A DNA stretch of 64,000 nt from Cladorrhinum sp. PSN259 (Eukaryota; Ascomycota; Sordariomycetes; Sordariales; Podosporaceae): the NCBI GenBank assembly GCA_033725935.1, contig MU867066.1, forward strand, positions 186,001 through 250,000, written 5' to 3'. This document shows positions 54,745 through 64,000 of this stretch, in pieces (within the stretch, counting starts at the first letter, position 1; every line of letters starts with the position of its first letter). The notes under the pieces were generated by a model, which had not been told where the DNA came from, made no database searches, and was given only the letters and a program-made list of their open reading frames with translations. Made by a program: the position numbers and the translations under genes.

Positions 54745-56742
54745 ATGGCATCTTCAACACCATCGGTAGCGCCTAGTATCCCCGAAGACGAAATAGCCGA
54801 GTTGAGCTTGGAAAAGTCACCGAGAGACTCTGTGGAGGCCGTGCTCAAAGATCTGTTAAGTGCTCGGGTTCCCGGCTACGATCTACGCACCCAGTATATT
54901 CCGATTCAACGACTCGAGAGTATACTGAATTACGATACAATCAAGGCTATCCTACTAGAGTGTCTAGGTCTTGATAACAACGCCACTGATGATGACCACA
55001 CAACGGAGCTGGCCACTCTCATTTGCGGCACAGAAACTTCCACGGAAATGGTCTTATATCGAAAGAGCTTGGCCGTTCTGATTTTATCCAATATGGAATC
55101 AAAACTCCAGACTTTTTTGGACCATCGACTGGCCGATTCCAAGCTTCCATTCTATAAAAAGTTGACGAGCATCGGTGAATATCAGCTGTGCCTTCGGGAT
55201 TCAGCTACGCCTTTGCCTTTCCTCACGGGATGGGACTCTGACATCTCGGCCCTCTTCTACGAGGAGCAATGGCTAGTCGTAGCACCATTCTTCCGTCGAC
55301 CAACAAAGACGAACGCCGAATGATTACATCCTTGCTAGACGGACACCACTTCCCTTCAGACCCATCAAGCAAAATTTCACAACAAAAGACACGGTGATGT
55401 ATTCAATTGATAATACTCTTACGGCAATCGAAATACACCGAGATCAAACCAATATCCCTTCGTATTCATCACGATCGTGGAAATTCGCTCTGGAAGAGTA
55501 CAAGCCGGGCATAGCTAAAGTCGATTTCGATCGGGAGGTCGCCGTTCTGAAACGTCTCAGCGCGCATCCCCACGACCACCTGATCAAGCTGCTCTTCACT
55601 CTGGAAATCCAAGATCAGGATTCACAATCCCTCCCGCCACAGCCAAGTGAACTATTCCTAGTCTTCCCGCTGCCCAACGGCAACATCAACAAGCTGTGGG
55701 GCGACACTGCCAATCTTCCACCAAAGAGAGTAACAAAAAGCGACGAGGCCCGCCAGTTTGCTCTCTGGGTAGCCAGGCAATGTCGGGGAATTACTGAAGC
55801 CCTCAGCATGCTGCACAACTCGCGGCCAGCAGGCCAGCAGCCGGAGGAACCAGCTGGACCGTTAGAGAACAAAGAACAGTGGTATGTCATACACGCGAAT
55901 ATCACACCCCGAAGCCTTTATTAGTTTCAGCACTGGCACACGGCAACGTATCCCCTAGGTAATATTCAACTCGGCGGCTTCGGGGTTTCCAGGTTCTACC
56001 AACCAGGCTCACAGGAGAGGGTGGTCTTGCCACACTACACACGGATCTACAGTCCCCCCGATGTCGAACTAGGCCAGCTCATCTCTCGCTCATTCGATAT
56101 ATGGAGCCTCGGATGCGTATTTCTGGAGTTTCTCAGCTGGGTCCTGCTCGCCAACCCAAAATGACGGGTAACGGACGGCTAGACGACGAGTTTAGCGTCG
56201 AAAGATCGAAACACTTCAAGAGTCTGCACGGTATTTTGCAGGACACATTTTACAGGCTTATTCCTGGGGAAGAGAGAACGACTGCTGATGTCAACCCTGC
56301 CGTGATTGAGGTGAGATATATTACACCGCCCCTATCTAAAATACATTCCCAACAAAACAACAACTGATGCTAACGAACACCCACCCAGCGCATACAACAG
56401 CTTCACTCCCACAAAGACTGTACGCCCTTTCTGCACGAATTCCTGGACATAATACTCTACGAAATGCTCGTAGTAGAAGACAGGTCCCTCATCAGCGACA
56501 TCGACATCGACATCGAAATAGAAAAACCAACAGTTCAAAAACGATTGAAATCGACCGAACTCGTCGCCAGATTAGACTCGCTAATCAAGCAAGGCGAAAA
56601 AGCCCGTGACCCAGACAATCTCTTCTTTACAGAGGGCAAACCCCAGAGCACTATGGAAATGAAATTGACTTCTTCCGTGACGGTTGAGCAGCCTATTTGG
56701 TGGTTGAAGGCGAATCAGACTGCTGCTTGGTTGGGAGAGTGA
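54745..56742 (+). pseudogene. Broken fungal protein-kinase-like gene
   Basis: The ancestral reading starts at ATG 54745 (MASSTPSVAPSIPEDE) and covers three segments plus one intact intron. Segment 1 (frame of 54745) ends at a stop at 55321. Segment 2, one frame over, carries the kinase-like N-lobe (REVAVLKRLSAHPHDHLIKL) and C-lobe (FDIWSLGCVFLEF), and is cut by TAG at 55922. Segment 3 returns to the first frame near 56150 (DDEFSVERSKHFKSL), passes an intron at 56311-56388 and ends at 56742 (RIQQLHSHKDCTPFLHEF on). The TAG falls exactly where family members have Trp in HGD.KPENILWF; here the motif reads HANITPRSLY-stop-F. The metal-binding DFG is GFG. So the catalytic Asp, Lys and Asn are gone as well. 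An intron could explain the first frame change (55279-55369), but not the stop or the second shift. I read it as a pseudogene. Confidence 0.75.
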
Positions 56743-57947
56743 GATTACTACATGGATGTCGCAACAGAAAATTTGAGGCGATTTTATTCAGCTGCTTGCT
56801 GGTTTTTGAATCTTTTGATGTAATTGTTTTTTAAGGGTGATATATTTACTTTGCGCGAACTACAAGCAAAACTAATTGTATGGAAAGTAAGCAAGGTTAC
56901 TGATTGCGATTTTGTCGTCTATTTAGTGAGTGAAAGGGTGGTGGGTAATATGCCAATGCCAGGAAGGAAGAAATGGTGTGCAAGGTGAGGTTTGGTGGTA
57001 TCCACCTTCCTACCTAGTCTACCCCTTTTTGGTTACCGGGGAGATAACCGAGTACATACAGACTTGATGCCATTTCCCAGAATGACTGAGACGCCAATCC
57101 AAAACTAAACGCTTGTGAGGGATGTGGAATTGTATCGAACGCTCTGAATTTGCAACATTTCCAAATAATTCTACTTGCGAAAAGATGATCAACCGGGAAA
57201 ACAGCTGTGAGCGGGAACTATTTGTGTTTTTCAAGGGTAGTTGGTGGTCCCCGGAGCCCCCTTTCTGTCAGCCCCTTTCATCATGCAAGGGTTTCACCCA
57301 TCCATGAGTCCTTATTACTGATTTCTGCTCGTTATTCTATGGCGGTGGAACATACGTGCAGCAGCGGTACATGCAGCAGCGGGGTGGGAGAGATGAATTG
57401 CTTGCTTGGTTCTGTTTAGCTGCAACTCGGGCAGTGATGCAGATGCAGAACCAAAAGCTTGGTAAAAGTTCAGAGTGCGTCGACATCTCGCCTGATCTAT
57501 TTATTCCCAAAGTCAGGATTCAGAAACGAATAACGTGGTATCTAGAATCGGAATAAATTCACAATACGAGAACTTGAGAATCAGGTATTTGTATTCCAGC
57601 AGGCTCTGCCTCAAAACTATCAAAGGTATACAGATAATGCCGAGTCAAGGAATCCTTGTTTTCCATAACCCAGATAGTCAACATCATATATTTCCCTGCT
57701 GCTTTCAACGCTGTGGCCACTTAATCCCATTATATCCAAAATGAATCCTTAGCCCCAAATTGAGGGGATCTCCTTTAACAATTTCCGCCATATACCAATA
57801 TAAAGCATCCACCAACACCGATACAAAAGGAATGACACGAAAGAAATATAAGGAAATGGATATCATTGCTTGCTGTAGGAATAATTTATATCATGTGCGT
57901 ATTGGCTGCAAAACAAAAACAAATTCTAAGTATGTTTGTGGCTAAAA
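56743..57947. other. Intergenic, no supported gene
   Basis: Convergent region between the broken kinase-like gene and the histidine kinase. AT-rich at 57760-57950. The short plus-strand frames here show nothing conserved. Confidence 0.5.
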
Positions 57948-60566
57948 TCAAGATTCAGACTCAGCAATCACATCACCGTCCGTCTCTTCCGGGGACATCC
58001 CGAGTGGATCGGTCGCCTTCTCCAATGGAGTGGTGGCTGATGTGTTGGAGGTGTTGGTGGGACTGGGTAAACTATCCGTTGTGCTGAAAGCGGCCGAGGT
58101 GTGAGTCGTGGTACCGGAGAGCTCATTGTCGCTTCTCCCATCCGAGCTCTCTTGGCCATCAGCCACCGTCTTGCAGCTTACATCCCGTAGCTGTGTCTCA
58201 TCGATCCGACGCGTTGGTGTATCATCTGAGCGTGCCGGGGTATCGGAAGAGTCCTGGCCTTCGCTTGTTCCAGCAGCCTTGTCCTCCTGTGTAGAATTGC
58301 CCACCTCAGCTGTGGGTGTGGAGTCTCCCGCGGGATCGCCTTGATCTGGAACCTGTATTATGACCTGCCCATCTATGGTCGATCCGAAAGACCGCGGAAG
58401 GGCGGCCTCCTCTAACGAGAGCTTGTGCAGCCTGTCAGCTATATTATGGGCCGGGTTGTGCTCTTCAGATTGGCGCAAGTTCGACATTGCCTCTTCAAAG
58501 CTTCTGCGATAGCTAAGAAGCCACTTGGCGAGAGTTTTAATGAGATGCTTCTTGTCGACAGGTTTTGGAATATAGTCGTTCATGCCAAACTCAAGGCAAC
58601 GTTCCTTGTCACCCTTTAGCGCGTATGCCGTCATGGCCACGATGGGTAGATTGATGCCAGCCTCTCTGATGCGCGTTGACGCCTCGTTGCCATCCATAAC
58701 GGGCATGCTAATATCCATGAGAACCAAGTCGTAAGCAGCCGGCTTGGCCATTACCATCCCGACTGCTTCGGCACCATTCGATGCGAGAGCCGTGTTCTTG
58801 AAGCCGAGAGAACGCAGCAAGCCCAACATGACCTTTTGGTTAATCACATTGTCTTCTACCAACAGCAGACTTTTAAGTGAGGCCACCTTCTGAAGATGAG
58901 CCTGAAGTTCGGCGATTTGGGTATCGGGAAGTGACAAAATAGTGCCGTTCTTAGTGATTGTTCTGCTCTTCCAATCCTGGATGTGGTGAAGATTCTTGAT
59001 TTTCTTGAACCTGGCTGTAAACCAGAAGATGCTGCCATGCCGTTCGGGATTTGGCCTGTAACCAATCCTCCCGCCCATCAATTCAGTGAGTGACTTGGCA
59101 ATAGACAAGCCCAAGCCGGTACCTTTATATCGCTTCGTTGTGGTGGCATCAAATTGCGTGAAGGGAGTGAAGAGTCCGGCGGCGGCGGACTCGGGGATAC
59201 CAATTCCTGTGTCTGTGACCTCGGTCAAAACAATATAACTGTCGTGGTCATCCTGCTCAACAGACACCCTGACACGGATATTGCCCCTATCAGTAAACTT
59301 GGCTGCATTTCCGACAATGTTTTGCAAAATTTGACGGTATCTAAGGGGATCACCTTGAACGGATTTGGGGAGATCAGGCGCAAGGAACAACTCAAAGTGT
59401 ACCGTTGGAGGCAACGAAGTCTGAGCGCTGCGGACGACCGAGGTGACGATGCTAGTAATGCCGACGAGGTCAGAGTGGATCGAAAAGCTCCCGGATGCCA
59501 GCTTGGAGTAATCGAGAATGTCGTTAATGACCGAGAGCAAGACCTGACCGGACTCATCCATAATCCCAACAATATCTCGCTGACCCTTGCTTAAAGGCGT
59601 ATCCAAAAGAAGGGCACATGCCGATAACATGCCGTGCATTGGGGTGCGAATTTCGTGGCTCATATTGGCCAAGAAATCCGACTTGAGCTTTTCGCTTTCC
59701 TCGTAGGCGGCGATGAGTCGGGACTCGGCTGACTTGCGCTCTGTCAAATCCCTCGTGACCTTGCCGAATCCGACATGAACACCCTCCTTATAGACAGCCG
59801 TGATAACGACATTAGCCCAGAAACGGGTGCCGTCCTTTCTGTATCGCCAGCCCTCATCTTCGACGCGGCCGTCGCGCATACAGATCTCGAGCTCCATTTC
59901 TGGTTTCTTGGCGTCAAGGTCATCCTTACCATAAAACACTGAGAAGTGCTTGCCGACAATCTCATCCTGGCTGTAACCCTTGAGCAGTTGTGCGCCCGTG
60001 TTCCATGTCGCAATCCGTCCTTGAGTATCGAGTAGAAAAATCGCATAATCCTTGACTGCCTGCACAAGAATCCGAAATGCCTCATCGATAGACAGACCCG
60101 GAGTCGCCATCTTGCCCTCTCCTTCGGATAGACTCAACTCACTGGGTGGTCCCTCCTGCCACTCGAGCACAATAGCCAGCAACTCATCACCCTTGAATAC
60201 AGGTATGACCCGGGCCTTCCACGAGGAAAGGCGACGAGTATTGATGGGCTTGGTAGTTCTCTCGGCTCGGGCGGCGATGGCATCATCGATGGCCGTGGTG
60301 AGGTGTGCTATTTGGACCGGAGATGGAGAGAGCTGCCGCTGGACGAGCTGCAGCAGTTCTTGATCTATACAGGCCTCTGGAGCCAGGTTCCAATCACTGA
60401 GAAACCGTGAGGACGCCTTTGTGATGCGCCAGCTCGGTGACAAGGTGAGGAGTGAGAGTGGACAAAGGTCAAATATTTGACCGACGTCTACACGGCCGGT
60501 TGAGGAGGAGGCATCGGAGGCGGAGTCGGTGGACGAGTAGTCGAGGTCGTCGGCAGAAGGGTACAT
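57948..60566 (-). CDS. PAS-containing hybrid histidine kinase
   Basis: Single exon, 872 aa, from the first ATG in the frame (60566); upstream the frame is open but only with GTG and a low-complexity Ser/Ala/Leu stretch. Order: an N-terminal PAS-like region (FDLCPLSLLTLSPSWRITKA), then a PAS domain at about 160-275 (YAIFLLDTQGRIATWNTGAQ, GYSQDEIVGKHFSVFYG, then the PAC segment GWRYRKDGTRFWANVVIT), HisKA with LANMSHEIRTPMHGML (His about 304), HATPase (QILQNIVGNAAKFTDRG, VTDTGIGIP, YKGTGLGLSI), and a receiver domain with LLLVEDNVINQKV, Asp in VLMDISMPVMDG (about 618) and KPVDKKHL. The last 170 residues are Ser/Thr-rich and disordered. It should autophosphorylate and pass phosphate to its receiver and then to a Ypd1-like protein. 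All catalytic residues are present. The sensed signal is not evident; the class is not assigned. Confidence 0.92.
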   Translation of the reverse strand: MYPSADDLDYSSTDSASDASSSTGRVDVGQIFDLCPLSLLTLSPSWRITKASSRFLSDWNLAPEACIDQELLQLVQRQLSPSPVQIAHLTTAIDDAIAARAERTTKPINTRRLSSWKARVIPVFKGDELLAIVLEWQEGPPSELSLSEGEGKMATPGLSIDEAFRILVQAVKDYAIFLLDTQGRIATWNTGAQLLKGYSQDEIVGKHFSVFYGKDDLDAKKPEMELEICMRDGRVEDEGWRYRKDGTRFWANVVITAVYKEGVHVGFGKVTRDLTERKSAESRLIAAYEESEKLKSDFLANMSHEIRTPMHGMLSACALLLDTPLSKGQRDIVGIMDESGQVLLSVINDILDYSKLASGSFSIHSDLVGITSIVTSVVRSAQTSLPPTVHFELFLAPDLPKSVQGDPLRYRQILQNIVGNAAKFTDRGNIRVRVSVEQDDHDSYIVLTEVTDTGIGIPESAAAGLFTPFTQFDATTTKRYKGTGLGLSIAKSLTELMGGRIGYRPNPERHGSIFWFTARFKKIKNLHHIQDWKSRTITKNGTILSLPDTQIAELQAHLQKVASLKSLLLVEDNVINQKVMLGLLRSLGFKNTALASNGAEAVGMVMAKPAAYDLVLMDISMPVMDGNEASTRIREAGINLPIVAMTAYALKGDKERCLEFGMNDYIPKPVDKKHLIKTLAKWLLSYRRSFEEAMSNLRQSEEHNPAHNIADRLHKLSLEEAALPRSFGSTIDGQVIIQVPDQGDPAGDSTPTAEVGNSTQEDKAAGTSEGQDSSDTPARSDDTPTRRIDETQLRDVSCKTVADGQESSDGRSDNELSGTTTHTSAAFSTTDSLPSPTNTSNTSATTPLEKATDPLGMSPEETDGDVIAESES

Positions 60567-62016
60567 CCCGACAGAGATGAAACTAGAGGTCCGTATAGCG
60601 GCCCCCCCAACAAGTCTCCGGAATGCAGTCTGGAAACCGCGGGGATCCACGAATTGGATGGTCCAATTGCCGCTTCTCCAGGAGGCACAATTGGGTGCAG
60701 ACCGAGCGCTGAGTGCGCTGAGTGCGCTGAATGCGCTGCTGAGGTTGCGCTGTTGGCACACTTGGAGAGTTGTGCCTGCCTATTGTCGATGCAAGCGAAT
60801 GCAAAAATCGTACGAGAATGATGTAGGATGCTCTGAAGCAAAGCCTGAAAGATTGCTGGGGGGTAAAATGAAAATGCTGGGCGGGTACCTATGCAGCTCG
60901 GGATCAGGGATCGCTCAAAATTGCTACTTTGAACTCCCCAACCAAAATGTGGCAAGCACGGCTTATTTCCGCCTGATTCCACTCCCGTCCTTGTTCCACC
61001 CACCATCCTCCACGTTCCTTCCCAACGGATCCTTTCCCCTCATAATGACCCCCCCGCTTTGCGGGGTTGTTGCTTTGGTTTCCTGTTTGAATGATGTCAT
61101 GATTCCTAATTTATGTATTGATCTAGTCCTTTAGAGCTTAGTGTTGTCTCACTTGACCAACGAGACCATGTAACCCGGCTCGAAAACTCCGGGGCAGACC
61201 CCACGCTTTGTGCTCTTCCGCCAATTATGGGTGGGCGCTCTTGTGACAGTGCTCCTGTTGCAGGTTTTATTCGTCACATTTGACATTTCTGGATAGCTTC
61301 ATTCATCAGCAGCTGCGCTGAAGAAATTTTCTCTTCCGATCACATCACTGGAGTCCAGTATACCGTGAGCTGAAATGGTTTCACCTCGGCGCCGGATTGA
61401 TGCCGGTCCGTCAATTTTACTACCAATATTTGCTCATCCCGGTTGACAGTGGCTGTCGCTGGTGCTCAGCCGGTCTTTGTTTGGAGGTTCCACAGGGGAC
61501 CGGCGGCAAGGGAACCCCACCCCGGATACGGCCATCGGACCTGAAGAATACTAGGCACGGGGATTCCCCTATCGGTCTGATCTCAACCTGACCTCATCTG
61601 TGTCCCATGAGTGGTCTGTGTACAAGAAATCTCATCGTGTTCATCGTAATCAGGTTGGGATGATCCACTTAGTTCGCCTGATCATATACACCAGATCAAA
61701 TGACGAGAGAGCGGACGAGAGGAAGCCGAACGTTAATTGTAAAACCACGGACCTCGTTGCCGTCATCAACTTGGCCTGAAGTCAGTGCACACTATGTTTT
61801 TGAGAATCTTGTCGAGTATATCACGTCGTGATATGACCATAATAACCAGTTTCCCTCCCCAGCCCTTTCATCATCACCTCCAGTCTGATGCAGTTGTCTC
61901 GCAATATCACAAGAAGAGTCATCAAACCAGCCACTCTCCGAGGCATTCACTCCAGTTTATCCCAAACCCCCATCGACCAAACCGCTCACAAGACGACCTA
62001 TCGGTCAAGACGCAAG
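60567..62016. other. Divergent intergenic region
   Basis: Shared upstream region of the histidine kinase (minus) and the Hsp30-like gene (plus). It includes a 9-bp GCGCTGAGT-type repeat at about 60703-60745. A STRE-like AGGGG occurs at 61494-61498 and a palindrome GGGGATTCCCC near 61559; no perfect heat shock element was found by eye. The ATG at 61888 lies in frame with the Hsp30 coding sequence. Confidence 0.45.
60703..60745 (+). repeat. Short tandem 9-bp repeat upstream of the kinase
   Basis: Copies of GCGCTGAGT or GCGCTGAAT in tandem. On the minus strand in the kinase frame this codes a Ser-Ala-Leu repeat, lying upstream of the first ATG. Confidence 0.7.
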
Positions 62017-62604
62017 ATGTCTCTCTGGTATCCTCGCTTCGGTTTCCCCCACCACACCACCGAGTCTAGCACTTCCTCTCCCGGCTTCTCATCCCTCTTC
62101 CGCATGCTCGATGATTTCGACAAGTACGCCCGGGACCTCGATACCACCTCCAGCACAAGCAGCCTGCGGAACTTCAACCCCAAGTTTGACGTGACCGAGC
62201 ATGACAAGGAATACACTCTCCAAGGCGAACTCCCCGGTATTCCCACCAGCAATGTTAACATCGAGTTCACCGATCCTCAGACAATGGTCATCAGCGGCCA
62301 CGCCGAGAAGAGGCACGAGGAGGGAGATCCCTCCCTGAGACTCACCGGGACCGACACCAAGAAGATTGAAGGAAAGAAGGGTGATAAATCTATCGAGAAG
62401 TCGACGAGCACTGAGAGTAAAGAGGAGAGCTCCAAGCCCAAGTACTGGCTGAGCGAGCGGTCCTTTGGCGAGTTCAGCCGGGTGTTCAGCTTCCCCAGCA
62501 GTATTGATCAGGACAAGGTCGAGGCCAAGTTCAGTGATGGCATTTTAGACATCAAGGTTCCCAAGGCCGAGAAGAAGGGTTCCAAGAAGATTACTATTCA
62601 GTAA
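62017..62604 (+). CDS. hsp30: Hsp30-like small heat shock protein (Hsp20 family)
   Basis: Single exon; 195 aa from ATG at 62017 (MSLWYPRFGF). The frame also has ATG at 61888, which would add 43 residues. The alpha-crystallin domain is split by a polar insert: FNPKFDVTEHDKEYTLQGEL, PGIPTSNVNIEFTDPQTMVI and SGHAEKR, then after a Lys/Ser/Glu-rich stretch, YWLSERSFGEFSRVFSFP and ILDIKVPKAEKK. The N-terminal SSLFRMLDDFDKYARDLD and the phrases PGIP.SNV.IEFTDPQT.VI and SERS.GEFSR match Neurospora HSP30 closely. It should be a heat-induced, ATP-independent chaperone holding unfolded proteins. The insert between the two halves is typical of the HSP30 group. Start choice is by homology. The neighbour on the other strand is a histidine kinase. 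Confidence 0.9.
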   Translation: MSLWYPRFGFPHHTTESSTSSPGFSSLFRMLDDFDKYARDLDTTSSTSSLRNFNPKFDVTEHDKEYTLQGELPGIPTSNVNIEFTDPQTMVISGHAEKRHEEGDPSLRLTGTDTKKIEGKKGDKSIEKSTSTESKEESSKPKYWLSERSFGEFSRVFSFPSSIDQDKVEAKFSDGILDIKVPKAEKKGSKKITIQ

Positions 62605-62682
62605 ATTGTATATAGTTGAGACCGAACGCACATTGGTGCGCGGAGTATCTCCCTTGCCCTTGAAGATATCCAGCACGAGATC

Positions 62683-64000
62683 CTATATCAAGACTATCTC
62701 CCTCAGAACCAGTCTTTGAAAGTTGTTTTCGAGTCCACTATTTTCCAGCCCGCCATCCAGAGCATAAAGTCTGTCAACTGTCTCCACCTGATCAAGATCC
62801 GGTCCTACTACTTTCTCTACAGTTGATCCCTGTTTTTGCGCTACGACATTCAGTTCTTCGAACTTTTCAGAGAGAGGGTCTTGTGTGACCTGCTCTGTAT
62901 CTTTCTCTGCTCCATGTTCCAAAGATTCGTCCTTTGCATCACGCTTCGTCTCCAGAATGTCTTGCTCTTGGTCCGTCCTGAGCTCCTTGTAGTTCAAATG
63001 AGTGGCTCTCAAACACTTCAGCAGCCGTTCCCAGTCGCCCTGCCCTTCACCCTGGTCCTTGCAATCCGTGTATTTGACCCTCGCACAGTGTGCACCGAAT
63101 ACGCTCATCATACCAACTCGCTTATATGTCCTCTTGCTTTCATCACCCACGGGCTGAACCAGCAATCCACTTAGAGCCAAGGAATTGTACTCGGTAGGCT
63201 GGCTCAGTTCCAGCGGTACAAAAAACCCCGACACAGACTCCGGTCCTGAATTCTCATCCGACGCCACATCAAACGAGTAGACGAATGCGTCCGAGCGGAA
63301 ATTGTCAACTAGACCGGATTCTTTGCCGTCCTCGTCTTTGATGATCAGCTTGTGGGCTTTGCCGCCGCCCATGGCGAGCATGTACCACGGTTTCTTCTCG
63401 TAGTCGGGTCTGATTTCAACCGGGCGCATAAAGCAACGAAGCGTCATGGAGGCGCTTTTGAGAGAGGCGGTTGGTTTGGAGTCGAATACCGGGACCGTCG
63501 TGACATTGACAATATCGACGAGGGAGTATTGTTTGCGGTCTTGGTCGCGTTGAAACGGCGCGATGGATCCATCGATCGACAGCCACGACCAGGTTGGTGC
63601 GAGGTATGCGTCCTTGGTCTCAAAAGGGTGAGATTCGCTCGAAGATTGCCATAAAAGTGCCCAGGGAAGGGTCGAACGCCAAAAACCAGCCACATAGGGG
63701 TCTCCTTGGAGCTTCACCTCGAACTCTTGGGCTAGACCAGACAGAGCCACAAGCTTATCCCGGGCGTCGCTGAATACCTTGGCGGAATACTCCTTACAGA
63801 TCGTTGCCCAGGCAGTGTACAGACCCTCGGAGCCTTGGGCCATCACCCCGAGATTGATTTGACTTTGGAATTTTGGCTTCCCATTGAACACGGCTTTGAA
63901 CGGTGAACCCCCCGGAAAGGTTTCACTGGCAAAATAAGGCGCCTCGGCACAGCACTCCCAGATTAGCTCGTGAGAGGTAAAGTGCAGCACCCTCCGGGAC
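62683..64000 (-). CDS. HET-domain protein, C-terminal part, truncated by the window edge
   Basis: Open on the minus strand from the right edge (64000) to TAG at 62683; at least 439 residues. The first visible residues SRRVLHFTSHELIWECC continue a HET domain, with VFSDARDKLVALSGLAQEF, YVAGFWRSTLPWALLWQ and LAPTWSWLSIDG, the usual C-terminal flank of fungal HET proteins. The start and the N-terminal HET core are outside the window. The C-terminal 150 residues are Lys/Glu-rich and probably disordered (TDQEQDILETKRDAKDESLE). HET proteins mediate heterokaryon incompatibility, usually by triggering cell death when partner alleles meet. No break is seen in the visible part. It lies tail to tail with the Hsp30-like gene, 78 bp apart. 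Confidence 0.88.
   Translation of the reverse strand, partial: SRRVLHFTSHELIWECCAEAPYFASETFPGGSPFKAVFNGKPKFQSQINLGVMAQGSEGLYTAWATICKEYSAKVFSDARDKLVALSGLAQEFEVKLQGDPYVAGFWRSTLPWALLWQSSSESHPFETKDAYLAPTWSWLSIDGSIAPFQRDQDRKQYSLVDIVNVTTVPVFDSKPTASLKSASMTLRCFMRPVEIRPDYEKKPWYMLAMGGGKAHKLIIKDEDGKESGLVDNFRSDAFVYSFDVASDENSGPESVSGFFVPLELSQPTEYNSLALSGLLVQPVGDESKRTYKRVGMMSVFGAHCARVKYTDCKDQGEGQGDWERLLKCLRATHLNYKELRTDQEQDILETKRDAKDESLEHGAEKDTEQVTQDPLSEKFEELNVVAQKQGSTVEKVVGPDLDQVETVDRLYALDGGLENSGLENNFQRLVLREIVLI

Noticed and set aside
55279..55369. A 91-bp intron that would repair the first frameshift of the kinase-like gene
   Set aside because: Possible by length, but the donor is weak and no branch site is seen. 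It would not explain the TAG at 55922 or the second frameshift.
60567..60761. N-terminal extension of the histidine kinase to 60761
   Set aside because: The extension would start at GTG and is mainly a short repeat (SALSALSA); the first ATG is at 60566.

Overview
The window is nuclear DNA of a filamentous ascomycete (Pezizomycotina), most likely a Sordariomycete close to Sordariales. The evidence is short introns (about 50-110 bp) with GT...AG ends and CTAAC/CTGAC-like branch sites, and a gene set typical of Sordariomycetes: a PPIL4-type cyclophilin, Hsp30-like small heat shock protein, TmpA-like protein, GH6 cellulase, S28 peptidase, DUF7580-type and HET-domain proteins. I could not assign a genus. 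I saw no rRNA or credible tRNA gene, no intact transposon and no CRISPR.

Left part (1-25 kb): a small conserved unknown gene (2180), a nuclear cyclophilin-RRM protein (3591-5200), a 7.8-kb geneless stretch upstream of a Zn2Cys6 regulator (13048-14685), an EFM3-type methyltransferase (17153-18213), ribosomal protein S24 (18542-19296), an IFI6/ISG12-like small protein behind a 65-bp tandem repeat (20719-21483), an ARF6-type GTPase (22503-23129, minus) and the SAGA subunit Sgf29 (23936-25132, minus).

Middle (26-50 kb): a 1758-residue protein whose N-terminal ubiquitin-like and late Tudor-like segments suggest a filamentous-fungal coilin (26185-31534, minus); GTP cyclohydrolase II of riboflavin synthesis (32015-33295, minus); a secreted GH6 glucanase (34996-36153); a secreted 5'-nucleotidase-like protein that has lost most metal ligands (37146-39392); complex I subunit NDUFB7 in three short exons (39907-40307, minus); a nine-exon S28 serine peptidase (41730-44097); a 4-kb geneless stretch; and a TmpA-like membrane protein (48066-49964).

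Right part (50-64 kb): an unusual G6-T25-G20 homopolymer block, then a compact accessory cluster: a DUF7580-type protein and a C2H2 zinc-finger protein head to head, followed by a broken kinase-like gene with two frameshifts and a stop in the catalytic loop. Further right are a PAS hybrid histidine kinase (57948-60566, minus), an Hsp30-like chaperone with a possible mitochondrial upstream start (62017-62604), and a HET-domain gene running off the right edge (62683-64000, minus). The DUF7580, C2H2, kinase and HET families are all common in fungal allorecognition and NLR-linked loci, so this end looks like accessory, fast-evolving DNA, while most of the rest is housekeeping.
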